Assembly: GCF_022605165.1 (NCBI RefSeq)
Contig: NC_063076.1
Location: forward strand, 1,302,001 to 1,366,000
DNA from: Purpureocillium takamizusanense
Lineage: Eukaryota > Ascomycota > Sordariomycetes > Hypocreales > Ophiocordycipitaceae
Reading direction: 5' to 3'
Length of the DNA stretch: 64,000 bases
A program made the translations under genes and the position numbers. Shown here piece by piece: positions 26,138 through 36,626 of this stretch (position 1 is the stretch's first letter; each line of letters opens with the position of its first letter). The notes under the pieces were generated by a model, which had not been told where the DNA came from, ran no database searches, and saw nothing but the letters and a program-made list of their open reading frames with translations.

Positions 26138-27048
26138 CTACGCACGCAATCGCAACAACACGTGCCCCTCGCACCGATTATACACGAGCAGAGGCCGGGC
26201 ACCTTCAACCATCCAATTCCCTCCCCCCGGTCACCTCGACGAATGGAACTGAGCTGCCGCCCGCCCGTGGATTCGGAACGGCTCTAGGGTGCCCCTGTTC
26301 CCTGTCTCTCTCGCCCGTCTGCTCCTTGGCCCGCCACTCAGAGCGCAAAGGGGGGACCGTCTGCGCAGCCTTGTTGGACGTTCAGGTCGCCCATCATCAC
26401 CGCCTCGCCGCAGCAGCGACACGCACGCCGTCGTAATCGTCCGGGGTTTCCGCCTTGCTCGCTCGACACCCGCGTGCTCATCAATCATCCCGTCCCCTGT
26501 CGCCCCGCTCCTTCCGCTCTTCAATCTCCCGTCTTCTCGAACCTCGTCTGACTGCCTTCTTTTAATATTGCCCGCCCGTCCCTCGATTCGACTCTCCCCT
26601 CTCGGTCTCGTCCTCACGTCTTGTTGCCGTTGACCGGTCCTTGGTTCCGCTGTTGCCATTGTTGCTCTTCTGCGCTGCAGGCGTCTGTGTCGCCTCCCGC
26701 CTCGGCCCTGTGGGTTCGTCGCTCTGGGAGCGTTTGCTCGTTCGTCGCCCGGGCGTCACGCGATTCTTCGTGTTTGCTGCTCTCCACCATCCCGCTATTC
26801 TCTGAGCGACAAGCTATGGCTTGACCCGAGGAGGAGAGCGATCTGCTTTTGTGCTTTCAGAACCCGTGTAGACGCCGATTCGCCTGCCAACCTGAGTGAG
26901 CCGCTCGCAAGGCAACGCATCGCATCGCACGGCACGGCGCGGCACGGCACGGCCGCGTCAGTCATCCATCGCGCGGCATCACCCCGCCCGCTCGCGGCAA
27001 CACTGCACGTCTCATCCACCGGCTGCGACAGCATCAGTCACAGGAAAA

Positions 27049-28464
27049 ATGGCCTCGCTACAGATGCAGTCGAGCACTTTAGGCGCTTCTCACAGGCCCA
27101 TCAAAATCACAAAGTCGCGCGGGCGCACCGGCGTCAAGCCCATACTCAAAAAGTTGCAGTCTCACCACTCGGACCGCGAGTCTCTCGATCTTGACCGAGG
27201 CTGGGACGATCAGCCCTCACCGCGACTCAGTTCTCAAGACTTCGGGTACGGCCCTTACGACAGCGACAGCGGTGGCTACTTTGGCTCGTCTGCCCAGTAT
27301 GGCGGCAATGTTGGCCCTAGTAGGACGGCCCGCGACGTAAGCTTCTCACTTGCATCGGGAGACTACGGTAGCGGCGTGGGAGCCAGAGGCAAATACTCGC
27401 ACGCGCGCTCCACCAGCGGCACCTCCCACGCCTCCATCGCCACCACCAATAGCAGCGGTCGCAATGGAGGCTCCTTCATCCATCCCTTCCAGCAGACCCC
27501 TCAGATGGCCGCCGCGACACCTCTCGCCTACGCGAACCCGCGCACGTCCTTCGACAACTCGCCCACCATCACCGAGGACGACGGCGACGACGGCGACCCT
27601 TACCCCTCGTACCATTCCGCCGCCTCCTCCGCCAACCGGCCAGCCGTCTACCAACCGGCGCATCAGCAGCACCAGCAGCAGCAGGGCCAGCGACGGCCCT
27701 CGCTTGCCAGCCAACGTACCGCCTCGGTGTCGGATGGCGCCCAAACGCTGCGGGCGACAGCAAGCAGATCCCACTCGGGCTCTGTGCAACGTCTCACCTC
27801 GAGCTCGGTGAACCAGAGCCGTTCCGAGCTGCAGCTGAGCACTGCCAACTCGGTCATTGATTCACCACTGTCAACGACGGCACCGCTTACAACTTCACCC
27901 ACCTTCGTATCCTCCACCCAGGGTGCCTCTGCGAGCACCGCGACCACGGCCACACCTGCGCAGTCGTGCTCCTCGTCGACAAGTCCCATGTCTCCTCTTC
28001 GGAGCTCGCTCGATATGAGCGGATTCCGCCTTCGCTCACGGAGCGAGGTCGACACCTTTACCCGTCAAGAGCATGTTCGCGAGGCGCGGCGCAAATTCGA
28101 GGCCAAGGAGCGCGCCAAGGAAGAGAAATACGCGCGCGAACAGTCACGCAAAGAAGCGCACAAGCAAGAGCGCGGGCAGCCCCGTGTACAAAAAGAAAGC
28201 CACGGCAGCTTGCCCGGCGCCATCAACACAGCTGGTCTGCATCGAAGAAGGACGCCAAAACCCGATGTGGCCACCAATGAGCCCAACGAGAAGGACGTGC
28301 ACGCCAGCCAGAGTCCCGATGGGGTGCTCGACCTCCAGCCCAGGGCCGATAGCGTGCAGTTCAAGTCGCCAAAGCGCACCAAAACGGCCAAGCACAAGAC
28401 CATGGGCGTGTGGACATCGTTCATGCTGTGGCTCAGAACTCGACTGCTCAAGCTCGGAAGGTAG
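27049..28464 (+). CDS. Unrecognised serine-rich protein with conserved-looking termini
   Basis: A single-exon gene of 471 residues. The start at 27049 is the first ATG in its frame, which is open upstream to a GTG at 26896, and it sits in the purine-rich context AAAAATGG. The basic N-terminal region (about 20-45, with RTGVKPILKKLQSHH) is followed by a long low-complexity middle rich in Ser, Thr, Gly and Gln, including a short Gln/His run near 210-220. A charged, probably coiled-coil helix comes at about 340-385 (RQEHVREARRKFEAKERAKE), and the extreme C terminus is hydrophobic and basic (GVWTSFMLWLRTRLLKLGR), which could be an amphipathic membrane-binding tail. No catalytic motif is visible and I do not recognise the family. 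Codon use is strongly G/C-ending, like the sure genes around it, so it is very probably real. Confidence 0.8.
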   Translation: MASLQMQSSTLGASHRPIKITKSRGRTGVKPILKKLQSHHSDRESLDLDRGWDDQPSPRLSSQDFGYGPYDSDSGGYFGSSAQYGGNVGPSRTARDVSFSLASGDYGSGVGARGKYSHARSTSGTSHASIATTNSSGRNGGSFIHPFQQTPQMAAATPLAYANPRTSFDNSPTITEDDGDDGDPYPSYHSAASSANRPAVYQPAHQQHQQQQGQRRPSLASQRTASVSDGAQTLRATASRSHSGSVQRLTSSSVNQSRSELQLSTANSVIDSPLSTTAPLTTSPTFVSSTQGASASTATTATPAQSCSSSTSPMSPLRSSLDMSGFRLRSRSEVDTFTRQEHVREARRKFEAKERAKEEKYAREQSRKEAHKQERGQPRVQKESHGSLPGAINTAGLHRRRTPKPDVATNEPNEKDVHASQSPDGVLDLQPRADSVQFKSPKRTKTAKHKTMGVWTSFMLWLRTRLLKLGR

Positions 28465-29266
28465 GAGTAGGGCATAAAGTGGTCTGAAAACAAGCCGCCT
28501 TCGAGTTGACTATGGTACCACATGTGGCCACAGCGGTCACCGGTATCTCAAGTGATTTTCCACCACCACATACTTTATCAGCCTGTATACCGACTGGCGT
28601 ACACCATGACGCCTGACGATCCATAGCGGCACCCCCTCACAGCGGCAGTTATCACTTTCTCAAGCGTTTCGAACCGAAAAGTTCTGATCCAGCCAGAACG
28701 GTCGCAGAGCGCCAAGTCGTGTGGCGCAAACACGTCTGCGTCAACAGAACTACACTTATACGGCCGATCAGAACTGCTTTTTATCATTTTCTTGCGTGGC
28801 GTACAGGGGCAGAAAGGGGGGCCACGAGTGCGGATGGCCCCATTGCTGGCTTGCCAAATGCATTTGTTGTGACTACTGCATCGTTGAAAGGAGCTGGGAC
28901 ATGGGATGCGATACGGCAAGGGCCTTTGCGCCTTTTGCATGCTTGAGAGAAGGAAGCAGGTGTCATGGAGGGTCTTTTGGATATGCTGGAAGTGGTGTGC
29001 GCATCACTTCTCATTTTCTTTGTCAACCGACGCACTGGGCATGTAGACGTACTAGCGTTTGTAGCTAGGGCGCGTACCCGGCAGGGCTGCATGTCCGGAG
29101 TCAGAAGCAAGCTATACCAGCTTCATGAATGCATGACGTTGATCCTATCTATGCCATTGTCGGGTGCCATGAGAGCGAGAAGCCCGCTGCCGTCGTATTC
29201 TCTATGAAGCATCCAGCTATATCAAATAGAAATTACGCGCCATACTGCCCAGCAGGTGCGTACGTT
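28465..29266. other. Intergenic region between convergent genes
   Basis: It lies downstream of both flanking genes, which converge on it, so it should contain two 3' untranslated regions. The short frames in it (for example 28784-29110) show no family motif. I see nothing else. Confidence 0.6.
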
Positions 29267-30184
29267 CTAAATCTTTGGCTTTACTCGGACATCGACCGGT
29301 GACCACCACGGATACGTCGAAGGGGCATCTGCCATAGTGGCCTTGAAGTCTGGTTTTCTCTTCTGAAGAAAGCTCTCCTTGCCCTCCTTGGCGTCCTCGC
29401 CTAGAGCCATGCCGTGAAATACCCTGCTTTCAAGGAGGTGAGCGCCCTCGGGCGAGTCGGCACCGCGGTAAATTAAGTCTTTCATGATGCGCGCCGCTTT
29501 GGTGCTCACGTTGGCGGCGATGTCGTCGGCAATGGCTAGCGCCGTGGGGAGTACCTCGTCGGGGGCGACGACCTCGCTGAAGAGCTCGCCAAAGAGCTTA
29601 TGCGAAGCGGGGTACACGGCGCCCGTGGAGAGGAGGTGCAGGGCGCGACTGGTGCCGATGAGGCGCGGCAGGAAGAAGCTGCTGCAGGCCTCCATGATGA
29701 AGCCCCTGCGGGCGAAGACGAAGCCGACCTTTGCGTCGCGGCTGGCGACGCGGACGTCGGCGGGGAGGGTCATGGTCATGCCGATGCCGACGGCGGAGCC
29801 GTTGATGGCGACGACGACGGGCTTGACGCAATTGTATATGGCGAGGGCGAGGCGGCCGCCCGAGTCGCGGTGGTCCTCGGCGCGGTCGGGCATGGGGTAC
29901 CGCTCATTGAAGTCCATGCCGACGCAAAAGGTCTTGTTCCGGGGGTCGGACGAGGCGAGGACGACGGCGCGGACGCGCGGGTCGGCCGAGAGGGCGGCGA
30001 ACGCGGCGGCGAGCTCGTCGGCCATTTCGTCGGTGAAGCCGTTGAGGGCGGCGGGCCGGTGGAGGGAGACGACAACGACGGGCGTGACGGAGGGGGAGGA
30101 GTCCGGGTGGTGGGAGAGGCGGATCGTGGAGTAGCGCTGCGAGGCGTAGCTGTCTGGCAAGGCGTCGGCGTTGGTGGGTGTCAT
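29267..30184 (-). CDS. Enoyl-CoA hydratase/isomerase family protein
   Basis: A crotonase-superfamily enzyme of 305 residues in a single exon, starting at the ATG at 30184. These enzymes act on acyl-CoA thioesters, usually in fatty-acid beta-oxidation or related catabolism. The family signature is clear: HRPAALNGF (42-50) near the N terminus, FCVGMDF (86-92), the oxyanion-hole segment AINGSAVGIGMT (126-137) and FARRGFIMEACSSFFLPRLIG (157-177). Only one of the two hydratase glutamates is evident (Glu165); the position of the other is occupied by the AxxG of FARRG, which points to an isomerase-like or divergent activity rather than classical hydration. The C terminus ends PKI, at best a weak peroxisomal PTS1-like tripeptide, so location is uncertain. 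It is divergent from the Clr5-domain gene. Confidence 0.92.
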   Translation of the reverse strand: MTPTNADALPDSYASQRYSTIRLSHHPDSSPSVTPVVVVSLHRPAALNGFTDEMADELAAAFAALSADPRVRAVVLASSDPRNKTFCVGMDFNERYPMPDRAEDHRDSGGRLALAIYNCVKPVVVAINGSAVGIGMTMTLPADVRVASRDAKVGFVFARRGFIMEACSSFFLPRLIGTSRALHLLSTGAVYPASHKLFGELFSEVVAPDEVLPTALAIADDIAANVSTKAARIMKDLIYRGADSPEGAHLLESRVFHGMALGEDAKEGKESFLQKRKPDFKATMADAPSTYPWWSPVDVRVKPKI

Positions 30185-31063
30185 GGCTGATGATGCTCAC
30201 GCGCTCGCGCCGCGGTTCGATGAATGGAAAGCACGTAATATATAGGCCGGAGGGGGGGTTAAGGGGGAGGCAAGAGAAGCCGTCGGTGGGACAAAGGTGG
30301 GTGGGTGGTGGTGGATGAGATGCGAATGCGACTATCGTAAGTGTCGGAGCTAAGTTGGTGTTGTTGTACCAAGGCGTACATGTGTCACTTAAAGTACCTC
30401 GGGTAATTGGCCTGAGCTTTGAGAGAGGTTGTTGGGTTGAGGATGAATGAGGCGAGGGGAGCCAGAAGCCAAGGCAAGTGAGAAGGGCCGTGTACTTGCC
30501 TAAAGGGGAAATGCGGCTATGCAGGTAGTAAGTTAGTACCCTGCTTCGTGCTTCGCACATATGTACGAGCCTATGAAATCCGTGTATAGAACATTGCTGA
30601 GAGTGTGGCTATGATACACAATTCAAACCTTGGCGAACGATCGTCTTTGGCTCGTTCAAGGCCACCTACGAGTGTTGAGGCGTCGATAATACCTGGATGC
30701 ATCATGCCTGCGTCCAGCACATGGGGACATGTCCACTCACAGCAGAACGAAATACGCACTTCATGTCCCAATAGAGCAAGTATGGCGGGGCTCCTGCGGA
30801 TGGTGATGCCCCGACACCCCGGATCCGATCCAATCCCATCCACGTCTGCTGACTAAGGCTATTTCTTCGTGACAGCAGCGCGCGGCCGGCCAAGGGCAAC
30901 GCAAGCCAGAGGGGCCAACCAGCCAACCACGAGGTGAGCTGAGTGAGCTTCACTCATCATCCCGCTCATCCAAAACCGCCCGCCCACGCACCGTGCCCCG
31001 TGTGTCTGCCAGCAACAGCAGAGGTGCAGCAATGTCACCGCTGCGCCGCCAGCCGCCCGTAAC
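30185..31063. other. Divergent promoter region, crotonase / Clr5-domain gene
   Basis: 879 bp separate two start codons on opposite strands, so both promoters lie here. The 60 bp nearest the crotonase start includes TAATATATAGG near 30236-30246, a possible TATA-like element for that gene. No coding sequence is evident. Confidence 0.5.
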
Positions 31064-33116
31064 ATGGTATACGACTGGGACGCCCACCACCAGACATGTT
31101 TCCGGCTGTACATCGAGGAGGGCAAGTCCCTCGAGGAGATCATGGAGCACATGAGGACGGCCCACCGCTTCACACCAAGGTGAGTGAGACGAGTGAGTCA
31201 GTCCGCCGTCTGTCAGCCTCATCGACCAGTCCACCCCCCTGCGCGCCCTGCGCATGTTTTGGGCGGTCGGCTCTTCGCTGCTCATTCCGAACCTGACTGC
31301 GCGCGGGCGTCGCGGCGCATGAGCTCCAGATCATCCTGCTTACACGCACCGGGACAGCAAACGCGCTTTCCAGACGCAGTTCCGCCGCTGGGATTTTCCA
31401 CCCAAGCAGCGCCCCGCCTATAGGAACGAGAAGCTCGTCGGCCGGGTCAAGGAGTTGTGGGAGAGGAACTTGCCCCAGAGGGAGATGCTGCGGGTGCTCA
31501 ACGACGAAGATGGCTTCGACATCAAGGCCAGGGAGCTCGTGCGCGTGCGCGCGAGGAACAGGTGGCTGCTGCGCGCGGCCAACGGGGACAAGGCCAAAGG
31601 CGTGGACCGCGACGATGGCGGCGGCAGCGGCGGCCCCGGCGACGATGATGATCATGTTTCGCCGGACGGGGCGTCGACGGCTGAGCGCAGCTCGCAGAGG
31701 ACCATGTCCGATGGCAACCACTCGGACCGGCAAGGCGGCGCAGCGGACAACAGAAAACGGAGGAAACGGAAGCAGGCCGGCGCCTCGGGCGGAGCGCCGC
31801 TCCGGTTCCCATCGGAGACGACCCTCGACGAGGCTCGTAAGATGATGGGCCTCGACCCGGCCACCTATCAGCTTCTACGCACAAACTTCCAGCGCATCTG
31901 TCAAGAGGAGGGTGTCACGAAGAAGACGCTGGCTGGTATGGAGAGGTGGGAGGCCGTCAAGGCGCGCCTGGTGCGCGAGACGCCTCAGCTACAGACGATC
32001 CTGTGGCTGTCAAAAGACGAGCCGGAGCCCAAGGGGCTGGCCCTCGACGTCATTTGCACCGACGTGACCAAGCGGCTGCGCAACTTGGAGACGAGGATGA
32101 CCCTGGTCGAGGCGAAAAAGGAGCTTGGCATCAACCCGGAGGAGGCACGCGAGGTGAGAGTCGCCTTTCATCACGTCCTATCCGAGTCCAAGATCACCTG
32201 CAAATCGGAGGCCTCGCCTGAGCAGTGGGAAGACTTGAAGCGCAAGTGGAGCGAGAGGTCGGACCTTGTGCGGAAGATTACAGAGGCCGCGGGCGGGGGA
32301 CCAGAGTCTTCAAAGCTGATGCGCGCCCTGGACGTCATCGCCAGGGACGTAATGAAGAGGATACGGGACGAGAGGGGCCGCCAGGACCCGCGGGCGAGCC
32401 AGCAGCTGCCGCTGAGCCCGGCCGCGTCGCATGGCGGCAAGATGCTCTCGCCGGCAGACCGGGTGGAGCTCGGCGACGGACTGGCAGGCGCCTTTGACAA
32501 CGTGTCGGAGGTGTCACACACGTCGCAGCAGATGGCGTTCAGCCCGGCCAGCAGCACCATGGGAAGCACCATGGGCGGACACATGCCCATCTCGCTGCAG
32601 TCGCAGGCGTCGAACCTGTCGGACTCGCAGGACGGACTTGGGCCGCCGCAACGGGTCCTGGGCCCGACGATGGCGGCGGCGGCAGGGATGGGGCTGGAGC
32701 CGCAGATAGGGCCGTCGCTGCTCCTCAGGGCCAATACGCAGGCCGCCTTCATGGACCAGCCGTTTGTGCAGCAGCAGTATCCGCCCGCGGCGACGTCGGC
32801 GCCGGTGTACGCGCCGGATCCCGGCGTGTCGATGGCGTGTGCCGTTTACTTGCGGCTGCACCCCATGTCGGCGTACCTGGGCGGCACGAGCCTCTGGATC
32901 GCGACGCTGGGCTCCGGCTCGGTCGAGGAGCTGCGCCAAGTGGCGGCGGCCAAGTTCCCGGGCACCGTGTGCCTGCGGGTCGAGGGCATCCTCAAGGACA
33001 GCAAGGGGCGCGAGCTGCCGTTGCAGATCGAGGAGGACCAGGAGCTGAGCGCGTACCTGGCGCACCTCGAGGGCGCGGCGCCGACGTTTAGCGTCCAGCT
33101 GGTGTGGAAGACGTGA
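31064..33116 (+). CDS. Clr5-domain protein
   Basis: A probable DNA-binding or regulatory nuclear protein of 624 residues. Two exons, 31064-31179 and 31358-33116, are joined across a 178-nt intron (donor GTGAGT). The join is what completes the N-terminal Clr5 domain: MVYDWDAHHQTCFRLYIEEG, then HMRTAHRFTPS joined to KRAFQTQFRRWDFPPKQ. This short Trp- and Arg-rich module is common in filamentous ascomycetes and was named after a fission yeast factor. A basic stretch RKRRKRKQ at about 140 is a likely nuclear-localisation signal. Three helical segments with a repeated pattern around DEARKMMGLDPATYQLLR and VEAKKELGINPEEAREVR follow, then a low-complexity Ser/Met/Gln-rich part and a folded C-terminal region (from about 525). 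Target genes cannot be told from the sequence. Confidence 0.88.
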
Positions 33117-33827
33117 GGCGGGGTGCCGCTCTCGGTGAGACGGAAAGACGGAAAAGATGGAAACGATGATTTTTGCCTATACTGGTCACGGCATCTGGGC
33201 ATGGCTCCTCAGTCCTCAGACGGCGCAATATGGGCGGGCTGGCGTTGGCGGATTAGTGCGTGCGTTTGTGTGAGCGCGTTGATTTAGCGTATAGGGACGT
33301 AACGAATGACGGACTCTTGTTGAAATGACGAGACGATTGTCTCCCGGGAAGTCTCCTCCCGACGGGGCCAGCAATGGAGCTTCGGTGGTGGAGGTCCGCC
33401 ACACGTTGCATCCATGGGCCGGCCGGATGGAAGTTGTGCGGCACAGCTCAGGCAGGGCCTCCGGCGACCGGCAGCGGAGTGGGCAACGGGCGGCGGGTGA
33501 CATGCAGTGGACAGAACAGTCCATTCCGCAGGCGCTGTTTCCCCACCCTAGGCGCCGGAAGATATTCCGGTGTGAGGTGGGCTTCCGACGCAGGGAGCTC
33601 GCCGGTCCATTTTTTTTTGAGACTCCCGTCTGGTCCGGGTACAAGATTGAGCAGCTGCCTCAACCCGCCACAACGCCCGGCATACGTTTGGTCTTGCTCG
33701 GCCCAACCCTCAAGACTGCCGGCGCGCATCGCCGACCTGGCACCAGCCTCTTCTCCGTCTCTCGGGCGCACCAAGGCGCTTACGCGACCGACCGACCGAC
33801 CGACCGACGAGACAAGACAGGCAGACA
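33117..33827. other. Intergenic region upstream of D-lactate dehydrogenase
   Basis: It contains the 3' region of the Clr5-domain gene and the promoter and leader of the dehydrogenase gene. A (GACC)5 run lies within the last 42 bp. Frames on both strands are open but show no family. Confidence 0.6.
33786..33808. repeat. (GACC)5 microsatellite in the 5' leader
   Basis: Five GACC units plus GAC, ending 19 bp before the ATG of the D-lactate dehydrogenase gene, so it probably lies in the mRNA leader. Confidence 0.8.
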
Positions 33828-34862
33828 ATGGCACCGCTGCAGCTGCGAGCTGCCGCACTGCGGCGCCTGGGAGTCGCCGGCCCTCGACTGCCGGCGGCGG
33901 TCTCGCGATGCTACTCGACCGACATGGAGCCCGAGAAGCCCAAGGCGCAGCCTGCAGTGCGGCAAGGCAACGAGGCCAAGCTCGGGCGCTCCTTCAAGGG
34001 CCAGGTCATGGGCAGCATTGGTGCGCGACTGCGGCGCGAGAGGGAGCAGCGCGAGCAGTACGAACGCTGGCGCGACATGACGGACCCGTCGCGTAATTGG
34101 ATGGTTACCGTTCGTGAGTGTCCCCCTCTTTTTGTCCCTTGAAGACTGGGAGAACGGAGAGAGGCTGACACGTACAGTCTTCCTGTCGAGCGTGGGCATC
34201 GCCTACTACCTGGGCACGTTCTGGCCGCGCGAGCCGGAGCCGGACTCGACCCTCCCGCTATCCAAGACGCGCGGCCCGCAGCACAACACCAAGCTTGAGA
34301 ACATGCAGGCGGCGTGGGCCGACTTTGTCAAGGTCGTGGGCAAAGACAATGTCAGCACACTCGAGACGGACATCGAGCACCACTCGACGTCGACGTGGTC
34401 GACGCACCAGCCCAAACCCGATGAGAAGCCCTTCTGCGTCGTCTTCCCATCGTCAACAGAGGAGGTGTCGGAGGTCATGAAGATTTGCCACCAGCGGCGC
34501 ATCCCCGTGGTGGGATACAGCGGCGGCACGAGCCTTGAGGGGCACTACACGCAGACGCGCAAGGGCATCTCCATCAACTTTGGCCGGATGAATAAGGTCC
34601 TGGCGCTACACAAGGAGGACTTGGACGTGGTCGTGCAGCCCGCCGTGGGCTGGGAGGCGCTTAACGATGATCTCGGTAAGGAAGGCCTTTTCTTCCCTCC
34701 CGACCCGGGCCCGGGGGCCATGATAGGCGGCATGGTGGGTACGGGATGCAGCGGGACCAACGCCTACCGCTACGGGACGATGCGCGAGTGGGTGCTCAGC
34801 CTGACGGTGGTCATGGCGGACGGGACCGTCATCAAGACGCGGCAGCGGCCGCGCAAGAGTTC

Positions 34863-34895
<33 letters not shown>

Positions 34896-36013
34896 GTCCG
34901 AGGGCACGCTGGGGCTCGTGACGGAGGCGACGCTCAAGGTGACGGTCAAGCCGGCGTCGACGAGCGTGGCCGTGTGCGCGTTCCCGTCGATCCGGCACGC
35001 GGCGACGTGCGTGAGCAAGGTGGTAGGTGAGGGCGTGCCCATCGCAGCGGTGGAGATACTCGACGACAACCAGATGCGCAACATCAACGCGGCGGGCATA
35101 ACGTCGCGGACGTGGGCCGAGGCGCCGACACTCTTCTTCAAGTTTGCGGGCACGACGGCGGGCGTCAAGGAGCAGGTGGCGCAGGTGCAGGCGCTGGCAC
35201 GGGCCGCGGGCAGCACCACCTTTGAGTTTGCGCGCAGCCGGGAGGAGCAGGACGAGCTGTGGAGCGCGCGCAAGGAGGCGCTTTGGAGCACAATGGCTGC
35301 CGGCCGCGACGGCGACCGCGTCTGGACGGGCGACGTGGCGGTGCCAACGAGCAGGCTTCCGGCGCTCATCGAGGAGACCAAGGAGGACATGGCGCGGAGC
35401 GGGCTAAGCGCGTCCATAGTCGGGCACGTCGGCGACGGCAACTTTCACAGTGCGTTCCTCTTACATCTCTCGCCCCTACACAAAGCCAGAAGTAGAGGGG
35501 GAAGGGCGGAAGGTTTTAGAGGCAAAGTGCTGACAGCGAGATAGCCATCCTCTTGTATAGCGACGCGCAGAGGCAAAAGGCCGAGAAGGTTGTACACCGA
35601 ATGGTCAAGCGAGCCATTGAGATGGAGGGTACGGTCACGGTAAGGGCTCTCTTCCCTCTCTCCTTCCTCTCTCGTGCCTCGAACCCCGAGCGGTCAAGAG
35701 AAGCAATGTCAGCTCCTTGCTAACGGGCGCAGGGCGAGCACGGTGTCGGCCTCGTCAAGAGGGACTATCTGCCGCATGAGCTGGGCGAGACAACGGTCGA
35801 TGCGATGCGCCAGGTGCGTAAACACCCCCCTTCCCAATGTTCTCCATCTTCCACACCTCCCCTATCCGCAGGCGAGCAAACGCGAATACCGGTGCATCAT
35901 GCTAACAAGGCGCGGTGCAGATCAAAAAGGCGTTTGACCCGCTGTGCCTGCTCAACTGCGACAAGGTGGTGCGAATGCAGAAGCCGAAGCGCGGCGAGGT
36001 GGAGGAGTGGTAG
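33828..36013 (+). CDS. DLD1: D-lactate dehydrogenase (cytochrome), mitochondrial
   Basis: A flavoprotein of 608 residues that oxidises D-lactate to pyruvate and passes electrons to cytochrome c at the mitochondrial inner membrane. Five exons join in frame: 33828-34113, 34178-35449, 35545-35639, 35733-35813 and 35921-36013; introns are 64, 95, 93 and 107 nt with good signals. The Arg/Ala-rich N terminus with SRCYST near residue 27 is a typical mitochondrial presequence. A membrane segment follows at about 93-110 (VTVLFLSSVGIAYYLG, created by the first splice). The FAD-binding domain (about 190-370) shows PVVGYSGGTSLEGH, PPDPGPGAMIGGMVGTGCSG and GSEGTLGLVTEATL; the C-terminal substrate domain shows GHVGDGNFHTAI and GEHGVGLVKRDYL. 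Length fits fungal Dld1. The next gene on the same strand starts 613 bp on and is unrelated. Confidence 0.96.
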
Positions 36014-36626
36014 TCGAGACTCGAGAGCGTCATATCAAGGCTGAGGCAGTGTTGTATGTATATCTATCAAGGTGGCAGATGTATTGGGCGCATACGACGC
36101 CGCTTGTACATGTGTCAATACACACGGAATTTTCCGACTTCATCACCTGCTTACTGGCTTGATGTGTCGTGATATGTACCTTGACGGAGGCGATGTGCTG
36201 GGGAGCACCAGGAATGATCTCCAGTGGTGGCCATTGTACACCTATAGCTTAGCCGCTGCGGAGCTGGGTAAGGTTAGGCGCCTCTTAATGGGTCCCTTAT
36301 CTAATCGGCCCCAGTGACCGCACTTGCGTCACAGGGACCACCTCACTCGCAGCGCCCGCTACCTACCCCACGTCACTCCCCCACGTCACATGGCCACCTA
36401 TTGTTGGCCTCGCTGCCGTACAGTCAAACTGCCTCTCCCGCTCGTGACGGCATCCGGTCGCGTCCGGGCCGTGCCCATGCAACAACAATAACTCTCTCCG
36501 TTTCCCGACATCAACTCTCCAGCCTCGAGACCGGCGGGCCCCAACTGCGATATCTGTGTCGGCTCCGAGCGGCGACTGTCGCGCAACCCCCGACCACGGA
36601 CGCTCGCCGCTGCCGCCGCCGCGGTC
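36014..36626. other. Intergenic region upstream of the PHAF1-like gene
   Basis: It holds the end of one plus-strand gene and the promoter of the next. The last 250 bp are C-rich with CACTCCC/CCCACGTCAC words. No coding sequence is recognised. Confidence 0.55.

Larger units (their letters stand above)
19824..27048. other. 7.2-kb gene-poor interval and upstream region of the 27-kb gene
   Basis: No family is recognisable here. It holds an 82-codon ATG ORF on the minus strand at 21511-21759 (see findings), a 15-base G run at 22540-22554, AGCCC pentamers near 25499-25526, and a (CT)14 tract at 26106-26133 inside a broad pyrimidine-rich stretch that probably forms the promoter and leader of the next gene. 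The long frames between 23300 and 26700 are rich in Pro, Arg and Ser, lack family motifs and overlap each other on both strands. Confidence 0.55.

Noticed and set aside
29600..30190. About 200-codon plus-strand frame antisense to the crotonase gene
   Set aside because: It is a Gly/Val/Asp-rich mirror of G+C-rich coding sequence.
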